From the NCBI GenBank assembly GCA_902776565.1, contig CACYQN010000016.1, positions 1 to 64,000 of the forward strand: a stretch of 64,000 bases of DNA, in the 5' to 3' direction. The position numbers and the translations under genes were made by a program. Under the pieces are notes generated by a model that was not told the DNA's origin, made no database searches, and worked only from the letters and a program-made list of their open reading frames with translations. This document shows positions 17,528 to 26,010 of this stretch, piece by piece (the stretch's first letter is position 1; each line of letters starts with the position of its first letter). This DNA is from an uncultured Bacteroidia bacterium (lineage in GTDB: Bacteria > Bacteroidota > Bacteroidia > Bacteroidales > ML635J-15).

Positions 17528-17631
17528 GATGTTAATTCTCTGAATTTTGTTGTAAAGCAGATGCTGGAAAAGTCAGTATAAAAGAGAAGAGAGAAATCGT
17601 AAATCTAAAATCGTACTTCGTAAATAATACT

Positions 17632-17639
17632 TATATTTG
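17632..17639 (+). promoter_or_regulatory. -7 box upstream of ettA
   Basis: TATATTTG at 17632-17639, 24 nt before the ettA start. The -33 TTG is not clear. Confidence 0.45.
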
Positions 17640-17663
17640 CAATTCATTAAGTAAATCATAGAT

Positions 17664-19352
17664 ATGAGTGATATAGACAACAAGATCATCTTTTCGATGG
17701 TCAACGTAAGCAAGAAAATTCCGCCGCAGAGGCAGATTTTGAAGGACATTTATCTGTCGTTTTTCTACGGTGCAAAAATTGGTATAATCGGTCTTAACGG
17801 TTCGGGAAAATCAACCCTTTTGAAAATAATCGCCGGTGTCGACAAGGCTTTCGAGGGTGAAGTGGCATTTTCGCCGGGATATACAGTTGGTTATCTGCCT
17901 CAGGAACCCGAACTCGACAACAGCAAGACCGTGAAGGAAATCGTCGAGGAAGGCGTACACGAGATAGTCTCGATGCTCAAGGAGTACGAGGAGATAAACG
18001 ATTTGTTCGGTTTGCCCGAGTACTACGAGGACCCCGACAAGATGGACAAGCTTATGAACCGTCAGGCCGAGTTGCAGGACAAGATTGACGCTGCCGATGC
18101 TTGGAACATCGATTCGAAGCTCGAACGCGCCATGGACGCACTGCGTTGTCCCGATGGCGACGAGTCTGTGGCTCATCTTTCGGGAGGCGAACGTCGTCGC
18201 GTGGCTCTGTGCCGCCTGTTGCTCACCGAACCCGACATCCTGTTGCTCGACGAGCCTACTAACCACTTGGACGCAGAGTCAATCCACTGGCTCGAACAGC
18301 ACTTGCAGCAGTATAAGGGTACTGTAATCTGCGTTACCCACGACCGCTACTTCCTCGACAATGTTGCAGGCTGGATTCTTGAACTCGACCGTGGCGAAGG
18401 CATTCCGTGGAAGGGCAACTATTCGTCGTGGCTGGAGCAGAAGACCGCCCGAATGGCTATGGAGGAAAAGGTTGCTTCGAAACGTCGCAAGACTTTGGAA
18501 CGCGAGCTTGAGTGGGTGCGAATGTCGCCTAAGGCACGTGGAACCAAGTCGAAAGCCCGTCTGTCGGCATACGATAGGATGCTCAACGAGGATGTAAAGC
18601 AGAAGGAAGAAAAACTCGAAATCTTCATCCCCAACGGTCCGCGTTTGGGCGACAAAGTCTTGGTTGCAAATAATATCACCAAGGCATTCGGCGACAAGTT
18701 GCTGTTCGAAAACCTCAGTTTCTCGCTTCCGCCAGCAGGAATCGTCGGTATCATTGGTCCCAACGGAGCAGGAAAGACTACTCTTTTCCGCCTGATGATG
18801 GGACTCGTGCAGCCCGATAGCGGTAGCTTCGAGATTGGCGATACTGTAAAAATCGGTTATGTTGACCAGGCCCACGAGGCTATCGACCCCGAAAAGACCG
18901 TGTTCGAGGTTATTTCGGGCGGCGCTGAATTTGTTCAGCTTGGTGGAAAACTGGTTAACGCCCGTGCCTACGTAGGTCGTTTCAACTTCAGCGGTGCCGA
19001 CCAGGAGAAGAAGTGCGGAGTGCTGTCGGGTGGCGAGCGCAACCGTCTGCATCTGGCATTGACCTTGAAGTCGGAAGCCAACGTACTTTTGCTCGATGAA
19101 CCTACCAACGACATTGATGTCAACACTTTGCGTGCTTTGGAAGATGGTTTGGAAGATTTTGCAGGCTGTGCAGTTGTTATCACCCACGACCGCTGGTTCC
19201 TCGACCGTGTTGCAACTCACATTCTGGCATTCGAAGGCGATTCGCAGGTGGTATTCTTCGAGGGTTCGTACTCCGAATACGAGGAGAACAAGCGCAAACG
19301 CTTGGGCGACATCGACCCGCATAGGATTAAGTATAGAAAATTGATGGAATAA
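17664..19352 (+). CDS. ettA: ABC-F protein, energy-dependent translational throttle
   Basis: Cytoplasmic ABC-F ATPase that binds the ribosomal E site and tunes elongation to ATP/ADP. The 562-residue chain has two ABC domains: Walker A GLNGSGKST (about residues 42-50) with signature LSGGERRR and LLLDEPTNHLD, and Walker A GPNGAGKTT (about 366-374) with LSGGERNR and LLLDEPTND. The linker and arm between them, with the KARLSAYDRM segment, fit EttA of about 555-565 residues. A GH16-like lipoprotein gene begins 1 bp after the stop codon. Confidence 0.93.
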   Translation: MSDIDNKIIFSMVNVSKKIPPQRQILKDIYLSFFYGAKIGIIGLNGSGKSTLLKIIAGVDKAFEGEVAFSPGYTVGYLPQEPELDNSKTVKEIVEEGVHEIVSMLKEYEEINDLFGLPEYYEDPDKMDKLMNRQAELQDKIDAADAWNIDSKLERAMDALRCPDGDESVAHLSGGERRRVALCRLLLTEPDILLLDEPTNHLDAESIHWLEQHLQQYKGTVICVTHDRYFLDNVAGWILELDRGEGIPWKGNYSSWLEQKTARMAMEEKVASKRRKTLERELEWVRMSPKARGTKSKARLSAYDRMLNEDVKQKEEKLEIFIPNGPRLGDKVLVANNITKAFGDKLLFENLSFSLPPAGIVGIIGPNGAGKTTLFRLMMGLVQPDSGSFEIGDTVKIGYVDQAHEAIDPEKTVFEVISGGAEFVQLGGKLVNARAYVGRFNFSGADQEKKCGVLSGGERNRLHLALTLKSEANVLLLDEPTNDIDVNTLRALEDGLEDFAGCAVVITHDRWFLDRVATHILAFEGDSQVVFFEGSYSEYEENKRKRLGDIDPHRIKYRKLME

Positions 19353-19353
19353 G

Positions 19354-21318
19354 ATGAAACTCAAGGTTTTAATTCCGCTATTTGTCGTTTTTGCAACCTT
19401 GGTGTCTTGTTCCGACAAGACCGATTCGTTCGACCCGATTGTGAATTTTGAATCTGTCAACGACACAGTTTTGCTGGATATGGATTTGGAAGATGTGGTG
19501 ATGAAAGGCATTGTACTGCCGTCGGTTCGCCAGACATCGGATGATGGATTCAGGTTTTCGTTTGATGTGCCATCAATGGGAGAGGGCAAGTTGTACTATA
19601 AGATTTATTACCAGAACGAAACCTATAAGTTTCCCGAAGGCGACTCGTTGTGTGGCGAGAATTTCTACGGAAGTTGGGAAGATGTGTCTGTTGGATTCAA
19701 AGAAATTGCTGATGCAGAAAAGGTTGAGGATTATTTCCTTATAGTTGGGAATCCACGCGACGAGAAAATATATTATGGCAGCGACATTTCTGAAAACACT
19801 GCAAGTTACGAGAAAATATTGAAGACGACCGAACGGATAAAGAATTCGCCGGATTGGTATGCTTCGATTGTGGAAAAGGCGAAAAATAACGGTTTCTCGG
19901 TCGAAAAGCAGTTGTTTCTTGATGCGCAGTGGTGTCTTGCCAACGACCGTCATGCCGACGGAGATGTAAATCACCGTTGGAAACGCAATCCGCGCGTGGG
20001 TTGCTATTCATTTATGCTTGTAGTCTGCAACGAAAAAGGGCTTGAACAAATACCAGATTACATAAAAAACATAGGCGCTACGGATGAAAACGGCAAATTT
20101 GTAAATCCTTTCGAGTGGTTTGCCAACAACAAATCAGGGGACATTGTGGTGGAGAAAAGCAAGAAAGTGCTGAAAACAAGGGCTGTCATCACACCAAAGG
20201 ACGGAATATTTGTTGACGAACTGAATATCCGTACCCCCGAATACACTATTGATACAAGTTGCAGCGAATGTGGTTCAAACGATTCGTTGTACCAGAAGGC
20301 GTTGTTCCAGCAGTTTTTTCCCGCAGTAAGCCAGCAATATACCTTGCGCAATATTCCTGAAATCCGCGATGTGGTTGGCAATCCCGATTTTATATTGGAA
20401 GAATATGCAAACGGCGATAAGAAATATCCTGTTTCGGAACGTTTGCAAGACTATCCGCATATAACAGACAAGCCGTGTTCAACAGTGAAAGTTGCAGAGA
20501 ACGGTGAATACATAACTATTGTAAACCCACGTTCCGATGCCAACAACATGAAGAAGGAATCGACGGGCATAAAGACTCGTCTCGGCTTTACGTACGGCAA
20601 ATATCGTGGCAAGATTAAATTTCCGTCAATGCTCAACGAACACAACATTTGGAACGGACTTACATACGCATTTTGGTTGATATATCAGGACAACCATCCG
20701 TGGAACAATCGTCGTGGATGCTATAACTGCGGGTACATCGACAAGGGCGACGACTCGGAAAATCCTGTACGCGAGACATTCAACAAATATTCGGAGATTG
20801 ATATTGAGATTGTGAAGGCTTCGAGGTACTGGCCAGAACAGTATTACAGGGATAAAGCGGCACCGAAGGACGATGCAATGCATAATAATGAAATTATGTA
20901 CTGCTGTACTAACTGGGATTTGGCATGTCCGCAACCAAAAAAATTTGCTGCTGGGATAAACAGCATTGACTATAAAGGTACAACCTACGAGGCAATGCGT
21001 TGGTCTGACTTGTACAAGGCATTGACTATAAAAAGTCCGATGTCTAACGATGTGTTCAGCGAGGACTACTATTACTACGAAATTGAATGGCGTCCCACCG
21101 AAATTATCTGGCGACTGGGAAGTTCTCCCGACAACATGAAGGTGGTAGGGTATATGAACGATGAGGTTACATCGATTCCAAACAACCAGATGCTTTGCAT
21201 TGTAACGCAGGAGTATCATTATTCCGAATGGTGGCCGCCGATAGTGTTCGACCAAGGCTTGATTCCGTTCAACAAGTCCGACATCGAAGGTCGTGTATAT
21301 GAAATTGTGATAGAGTAA
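19354..21318 (+). CDS. Lipoprotein with C-terminal GH16-like glucanase domain
   Basis: A 654-residue lipoprotein (lipobox TLVSC, Cys about residue 19). The C-terminal part (about 405-650) looks like a GH16 beta-jelly-roll: KTRLGFTYGKYRGKIKFP, LTYAFWLIYQ, the catalytic motif YSEIDIEIV (E-x-D-x-E, as in licheninases), YEIEWRPTEIIWRLG, and a final strand EGRVYEIVIE. The first 400 residues contain a Ca/sugar-binding-like beta region and a segment with several Cys, and match nothing I know. GH16 enzymes cut beta-1,3/1,4-glucans, agar or carrageenan; the substrate here is unknown. It lies just upstream of an acyltransferase cluster, so it may trim or release an extracellular polymer. Confidence 0.72.
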   Translation: MKLKVLIPLFVVFATLVSCSDKTDSFDPIVNFESVNDTVLLDMDLEDVVMKGIVLPSVRQTSDDGFRFSFDVPSMGEGKLYYKIYYQNETYKFPEGDSLCGENFYGSWEDVSVGFKEIADAEKVEDYFLIVGNPRDEKIYYGSDISENTASYEKILKTTERIKNSPDWYASIVEKAKNNGFSVEKQLFLDAQWCLANDRHADGDVNHRWKRNPRVGCYSFMLVVCNEKGLEQIPDYIKNIGATDENGKFVNPFEWFANNKSGDIVVEKSKKVLKTRAVITPKDGIFVDELNIRTPEYTIDTSCSECGSNDSLYQKALFQQFFPAVSQQYTLRNIPEIRDVVGNPDFILEEYANGDKKYPVSERLQDYPHITDKPCSTVKVAENGEYITIVNPRSDANNMKKESTGIKTRLGFTYGKYRGKIKFPSMLNEHNIWNGLTYAFWLIYQDNHPWNNRRGCYNCGYIDKGDDSENPVRETFNKYSEIDIEIVKASRYWPEQYYRDKAAPKDDAMHNNEIMYCCTNWDLACPQPKKFAAGINSIDYKGTTYEAMRWSDLYKALTIKSPMSNDVFSEDYYYYEIEWRPTEIIWRLGSSPDNMKVVGYMNDEVTSIPNNQMLCIVTQEYHYSEWWPPIVFDQGLIPFNKSDIEGRVYEIVIE

Positions 21319-21721
21319 AAGATGAATACTAACAATTACAACATAACAAACGCGAAAGAGATTACGGATAGGTTAATTCACACAGCTCCCCGTTCCGTAT
21401 CGCTGGTTCATTATACCTTCCGAAATGACGGTTTGGAGTCATTCCACAAAGCTGAACGAACAGGCGCAGGTACGAGCCTTGTGAGTTCGCTTGTGCGGAA
21501 TCTCCCATTGCATTGTATTAGAAGGAGATTCCGTACAGACAGGCTCACAAGCAACGTTCCTTTTGCTGGTTGTTACACAGAGCTTCTTCGCCTTAGCAGA
21601 GCAAAAGTCCTGCGTTTGTTTTGTTCTGCCTTCGGCTTACGGAAGGTTCGCTTTGTCTTACAGAATGACGATAAGGGGGAAATAGCAATTCAATATCAAA
21701 TAGCAGTATAAATTAAGAAAA
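21319..21721. other. Intergenic repeat region without a supported gene
   Basis: About 400 bp between the GH16-like gene and the MBOAT gene. An open frame of 129 codons runs through it (21322-21711), but the region is built of palindromic repeat blocks also found at 34.3-34.5 kb in a different arrangement, and its translation is rich in Arg, Leu and Ser with no domain, so I do not call it a gene. Confidence 0.7.
21385..21535 (-). repeat. Dispersed palindromic repeat, composite copy
   Basis: Block 1 (21385-21429) is the reverse complement of 34335-34378 in outline: GTCATT-CG, then a GATACGG segment, then GGGAGC. Block 2 (21438-21506) is nearly the reverse complement of 34421-34489, sharing GAACGAACAGGCGCAGG and ACGAGCCTTGTGAGT. 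A hairpin follows: TGCGGAATCTCC (about 21494-21505) with GGAGATTCCGTA (about 21524-21535). The blocks are joined in a different order from the 34-kb copy. Confidence 0.75.
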
Positions 21722-23137
21722 ATGGTCTTTAGCAGCAACATATTCCTATTGTATTTTCTGCCGGCATTTCTGGTGCTGTATTTTATCACACCAAACAAAT
21801 TCCGCAACTATACATTGCTTCTGGCGTCGATTGTTTTCTACGCTTACGGCGCACCCGACTTTGTAATCCAGCTTACGGCTTCGACAATATTGAATTTCTT
21901 CCTTGTAAAGTTGATGTGCAAGGTTGAAAAGCCAAGTTTGAAAAAACTTTTCTGCGGATTATCAATAGCGATAAGTCTCGGATTGCTTGCATATTACAAG
22001 TACGGCAACTTCACGATGGAAAACATAAATGCCATTCGCGGAATGTTTGGCAGCGAACCAATCGAGTGGATTAAGATTCTGTTGCCGATAGGCATTTCGT
22101 TCTTTACCTTCCAGAGCATAACATATACCATTGATACATACCGCGGTGTAAACGAGCCAATGCGCAAGTTGTCGGACTACATCGTGTATATAATGATGTT
22201 TCCGCAGCTGATTGCCGGACCTATTGTCCGCTACAACGAGATAGCAGGTCAAATTACAAATCGTACGCATAGCTGGTCGGAATGCTTGCAAGGATTCTAC
22301 CGCTTTGTAATCGGCTTGAGCAAGAAGATTCTTGTAGCCGATGTGCTTGGCCGCTGGGTCGATGTGCAACTTGGCGGTGACATTGCATTGCTCGACACAG
22401 GCACTTCGTGGATAGTGATAGCGGCATACACCATGCAATTGTACTTCGACTTCTCGGGTTATTCCGACATGGCAATAGGTCTTGGCAGGATGATGGGCTT
22501 CTCCTTCCCCGAAAACTTCGACAATCCGTACAATTCGGCAAGCATAAGCGAGTTCTGGCGGCGGTGGCATATAACTCTCGGCGCATTCATGAAAAACTAC
22601 CTCTACATTCCGCTAGGAGGAAACCGTTGTTCAAAACTGCGTATGTACTTCAACCTTTGGATTGTTTTCCTGCTGTCGGGACTGTGGCACGGCGCAAGCT
22701 GGAACTTTGTAATCTGGGGTGCATACCACGGTTTTTTCCTTGTGATGGAAAGACTGTTCCTCGGCAATGTGTATAAACGGATTGGCAAAGTACCGAGCGT
22801 AATTATTACTTTCATCCTCGTGATGGTGGGCTGGGCAATATTCCGAATCGAGGATATCGGTCAGTGCTGGACTTTCATTTCGCGCCTGTTCTCGTTCGAC
22901 TTTGCTGCGGTAAGTATTCACGATGCACAGTTTGTGACAACACTTGTGGTGGCACTTGCATTTTCGTTTGTGGCACTGTTCGGTTTCGGCAAAAAGATGC
23001 AGAAATTTGTGTTCTACACCAATTATTCTGGATGGCAGCACATTGTGGTTTGGATAGTGGCTATGTTCTTGCTATTGATGAGCATTGCCGCACTCAATGT
23101 TTCAAGTTTTAGTCCCTTCATTTATTTCAGGTTCTGA
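21722..23137 (+). CDS. MBOAT-family O-acyltransferase (AlgI-like)
   Basis: Integral membrane protein of 471 residues with about 10-12 membrane segments. It moves acyl (usually acetyl) groups across the inner membrane for O-acylation of an exported polymer. The conserved MBOAT region is present: FWRRWHITLGAFMKNYLYIPLGGNR, then the invariant His in LLSGLWHGASWNFVIWGAYHG; also LIAGPIVRYNEI. It resembles AlgI/PatA/DltB. Its stop codon overlaps the start of the AlgJ-like gene by one base, and a second AlgJ-like gene follows, the standard acyl-transfer pairing of a membrane donor with periplasmic SGNH-type partners. Confidence 0.92.
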   Translation: MVFSSNIFLLYFLPAFLVLYFITPNKFRNYTLLLASIVFYAYGAPDFVIQLTASTILNFFLVKLMCKVEKPSLKKLFCGLSIAISLGLLAYYKYGNFTMENINAIRGMFGSEPIEWIKILLPIGISFFTFQSITYTIDTYRGVNEPMRKLSDYIVYIMMFPQLIAGPIVRYNEIAGQITNRTHSWSECLQGFYRFVIGLSKKILVADVLGRWVDVQLGGDIALLDTGTSWIVIAAYTMQLYFDFSGYSDMAIGLGRMMGFSFPENFDNPYNSASISEFWRRWHITLGAFMKNYLYIPLGGNRCSKLRMYFNLWIVFLLSGLWHGASWNFVIWGAYHGFFLVMERLFLGNVYKRIGKVPSVIITFILVMVGWAIFRIEDIGQCWTFISRLFSFDFAAVSIHDAQFVTTLVVALAFSFVALFGFGKKMQKFVFYTNYSGWQHIVVWIVAMFLLLMSIAALNVSSFSPFIYFRF

Positions 23138-24645
23138 TGGAGAAGTGGGTTCATAGAATATTGTGCATACTGACGATGCTGGTTTTCGTTCTGATTTTCA
23201 TTCAGGAGAAGACGCATTTTGTCAGTATGAAACAACTTGGCGGTGTGGTTGAGGAAGTCGCTTTCCCGAAGTTTACTATGAAAGATTATGTTGATAGGGA
23301 ATATCAAAATAAACTTGAAAATTATACGAAGCAGAATTTCGGTTTCAGGGAATGGGCGATAAGGTGTTACAATCAGTATTTGTGGGATTTTTATGGTATT
23401 ACAAGAGCACGTGTGTCGGTAGGTAGTGATGGTTGGCTGTACGAACCGCAATATGTAGAAGAATACTATCAAAGCCGAATGTATGATTTTACCGACGATC
23501 CGGATGTTATGAAGGAAAATTTCAGAAAGGAGGCGGTGCGTCTGTATAAGTTGCAGGAGATACTCAAGGAATTCGGCGTTACGTTGTTTGTAATGATTGA
23601 ACCGGGGAAGGAAAAAGTGTTTCCGGAACATTTGCCCGATGGTGGAAAATATACTAGGCCTATGGGCGTGAAGGCTGTTGACTATTACCCATATCTATTT
23701 GATAGTCTCGGTGTAAACTATGTGAACTTTTCGAAATTCTTTGTTGAGCAGAAAGGCAAGACCGATTATCCGCTTTTCCCGCAGACGGGTACGCACTGGT
23801 CGAATATTGCCGCGTTGCATAGTGCTGATTCACTTTTGAGGTATATGGAACATATTGGCAAAAGAAACATTCACAATTTGAATATAGGTCCTGCATATTA
23901 CGACAAAACCATCAAACCAGACGATGACCTTGAACAGATGATGAACCTAATCAGGGAGATTCCACAGGAGCCGAACATGTATGCTTCGGTGTCGGTTGAC
24001 AATGATACGACAGCCGAAAAGCCCAAACTGATTACAATCGGCGATTCGTTTTTCTGGAACATTGCGTATGGAATTCCTATGGATTCAATATTTTCCGAAA
24101 AACAATACTGGTACTACAACAGTACTGTATATTTCTCTCCCAATTACACGTCAACGTCCGAAATTGATTTGACAACAGAATTGCTTAGAACTGATTATGT
24201 TATGCTTTCGTATTGTACAGCAATGATATATTACATAGGTAATGGATTCATTGCAAAATCGCTTGTTCATCTTTGTTACGACGATGCGCAAATACAGAGT
24301 GTGCTTGACGGTCTGATTTCGTGTATGGAAAATGATGCGGGTTGGAAGGCCTCGCTTGAGAAGAAAGCGAAAGAGCGGAACATCTCTCTCGAAGATGTAA
24401 TGATAGGTGATGCAAAGTATTTGATATACACCAATCCTGAAAATTATTTTGAGGAACTAAATGGACCGGATGTTCCGAGAGTGAGGAATAAGGATTTATG
24501 CATCAAGCAGATAAAAGGGAGAATTTATGGTTATCAACCATGGCTTGATGAAGTAAGAAAAGATGCTGAAAAATGGAATATCTCGCTTGATTCTGCAGTT
24601 ACACGCAATGCGGTATGGTTTTACAATCAACATAAATCGGAGTAG
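23137..24645 (+). CDS. AlgJ/AlgX-like SGNH acetyltransferase partner, copy 1
   Basis: A 502-residue protein with one N-terminal membrane segment (about residues 5-25) and a periplasmic domain. Family marks: ENYTKQNFGFREWAIRCYNQY after the anchor, FGVTLFVMIEPGKEKVFPEHLP, the His motif QTGTHWSNIAALH and the Ser motif ITIGDSFFWNI. These correspond to the DxHW and GDSF elements of the AlgJ/AlgX/DHHW families, which accept acyl groups from MBOAT proteins and pass them to polysaccharide hydroxyls. The residue two before the His is Gly, not the usual Asp. A C-terminal addition of about 110 residues (about 390-502) has no clear match. It overlaps the MBOAT gene by 1 bp. Confidence 0.82.
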   Translation: MEKWVHRILCILTMLVFVLIFIQEKTHFVSMKQLGGVVEEVAFPKFTMKDYVDREYQNKLENYTKQNFGFREWAIRCYNQYLWDFYGITRARVSVGSDGWLYEPQYVEEYYQSRMYDFTDDPDVMKENFRKEAVRLYKLQEILKEFGVTLFVMIEPGKEKVFPEHLPDGGKYTRPMGVKAVDYYPYLFDSLGVNYVNFSKFFVEQKGKTDYPLFPQTGTHWSNIAALHSADSLLRYMEHIGKRNIHNLNIGPAYYDKTIKPDDDLEQMMNLIREIPQEPNMYASVSVDNDTTAEKPKLITIGDSFFWNIAYGIPMDSIFSEKQYWYYNSTVYFSPNYTSTSEIDLTTELLRTDYVMLSYCTAMIYYIGNGFIAKSLVHLCYDDAQIQSVLDGLISCMENDAGWKASLEKKAKERNISLEDVMIGDAKYLIYTNPENYFEELNGPDVPRVRNKDLCIKQIKGRIYGYQPWLDEVRKDAEKWNISLDSAVTRNAVWFYNQHKSE

Positions 24646-24656
24646 CATTTCATTTG

Positions 24657-26009
24657 ATGAAAAAGTGGATTTCCCCAATATTATGCATATTTACATTGCT
24701 GGTTTTCTTAGCGATATTTTTGCAAGGGAAATTCCATTTTGTTGATATAAAACAATTGAATGGCGCCGAGGAAAGAATAGAAAAGCCCAATTTTTCGTTT
24801 ACGAGTTGCAAGAATGGTGAATATCAGGCAGACATTGAGAGATATAGCAAAGAGAATTTTGGGTTCCGCGAATCTTTAATAAGGTTTTATCATCAGTACC
24901 TATATTCTTTGTTTGGCAAGGATGCAACAAAAGGCTTTGTTACGGGCAAGGACGGTATGCTTTTCGAGGAGTCGTACATATTAAGCTATACGGGGCAGAC
25001 TTTTGTCGGTAAGGGAAAGGTGGATGAAGTTTCGTCGCGCATAAAGTTGATTCAGGATATGCTAGCAGCAAGAAATGTTACTCTGCTGACGGTTTTGGCA
25101 CCTGGAAAGGCTTCGTTTTATCCCGAGCTTATTCCCGACTATTACCTTGAAAAGGCGAACGAGACCAACAACTACAAGGAATATGTCAATGATTTCGATA
25201 GCATTGGCATAAATTACATTGATTTCAACCGCTATTTCTGCAATATGAAAGACACGGCGAGCAAAGCCATTTATTGCAACCTTGGCGCCCATTGGACAAT
25301 TTATGCGGCATCGCTTGCGATGGATTCGCTTGCTGGTTATATGGAAGGCAAGACAGGCAAGAAACACGCCCACCTTGCTTTTGATGGTTTCACCATTTCC
25401 GATTCGCTAATTAATCAGGACGATGACATCTACAAGTCGATGAACCTTATGTTTCCGTTGAAGCATAACCGAATTGACAATCCGATTTTGAAGTTTAATG
25501 AAGGCTATAAGCCCAAGGTTCTTGCTATTTCGGATTCGTATTGGTGGACGGTTTGGGCATGGAATGTTGCAATACCGCAGAACATTTTCTCTGATGGTGG
25601 ATTTTGGTTCTACAACAAGACGATTTATCCCGAGCGCAATCCTGTACAGAATGTCGATGAGGTTAACTATCGTCAGGAGATTGAGCAACAGGAGTTTGTC
25701 CTGCTTGTAACCACCGAGGCGACCAACCATCTTTATCCGTTCGACTTTTGCAATCGGTACTTGACTTCGTTTGATGATGCCTTTGATGCGAAGTCGCCAG
25801 ACGACTACGATGCTGCCGACAGCATTTATGCAACCTATAGGCAGCGTATGATTGCCGGCATAAAGGATGAAATAAAAGCAAATCCTGAATGGTTTGAGAA
25901 TGTAAGGAATCAGGCTCAGGAGAAAAATATCAGCGAAGACGAGTCGGTTGAGGCAAATGCCGTATATACGTATAAGATGAGGATTGCTCCTGAAGGTTTT
26001 TGCAGGTAA
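24657..26009 (+). CDS. AlgJ/AlgX-like SGNH acetyltransferase partner, copy 2
   Basis: Paralogue of the preceding gene, 450 residues, with the same anchor (MKKWISPILCIFTLLVFLAIF) and the same post-anchor phrase RYSKENFGFRESLIRFYHQY. The motifs are weaker: LGAHWTIYAAS for the His region and AISDSYWWTVW where copy 1 has GDSFFW; the Ser, though not the Gly, is kept. The pair probably arose by tandem duplication; the second copy may act on a different site or as a scaffold. The start is taken at ATG 24657; a TTG 3 bp upstream is in frame. It lies 11 bp after copy 1. Confidence 0.8.
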   Translation: MKKWISPILCIFTLLVFLAIFLQGKFHFVDIKQLNGAEERIEKPNFSFTSCKNGEYQADIERYSKENFGFRESLIRFYHQYLYSLFGKDATKGFVTGKDGMLFEESYILSYTGQTFVGKGKVDEVSSRIKLIQDMLAARNVTLLTVLAPGKASFYPELIPDYYLEKANETNNYKEYVNDFDSIGINYIDFNRYFCNMKDTASKAIYCNLGAHWTIYAASLAMDSLAGYMEGKTGKKHAHLAFDGFTISDSLINQDDDIYKSMNLMFPLKHNRIDNPILKFNEGYKPKVLAISDSYWWTVWAWNVAIPQNIFSDGGFWFYNKTIYPERNPVQNVDEVNYRQEIEQQEFVLLVTTEATNHLYPFDFCNRYLTSFDDAFDAKSPDDYDAADSIYATYRQRMIAGIKDEIKANPEWFENVRNQAQEKNISEDESVEANAVYTYKMRIAPEGFCR

Positions 26010-26010
26010 A

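Noticed and set aside
18279..19589. A 436-codon frame opposite ettA
   Set aside because: Antisense to both ABC domains of a clear ABC-F protein; its own product has no domain or signal.
21322..21711. A 129-codon open frame between the GH16-like and MBOAT genes
   Set aside because: It runs through palindromic repeat blocks that also occur at 34.3-34.5 kb in another order; the product has no domain and an odd composition, so it is chance reading of repeat DNA.
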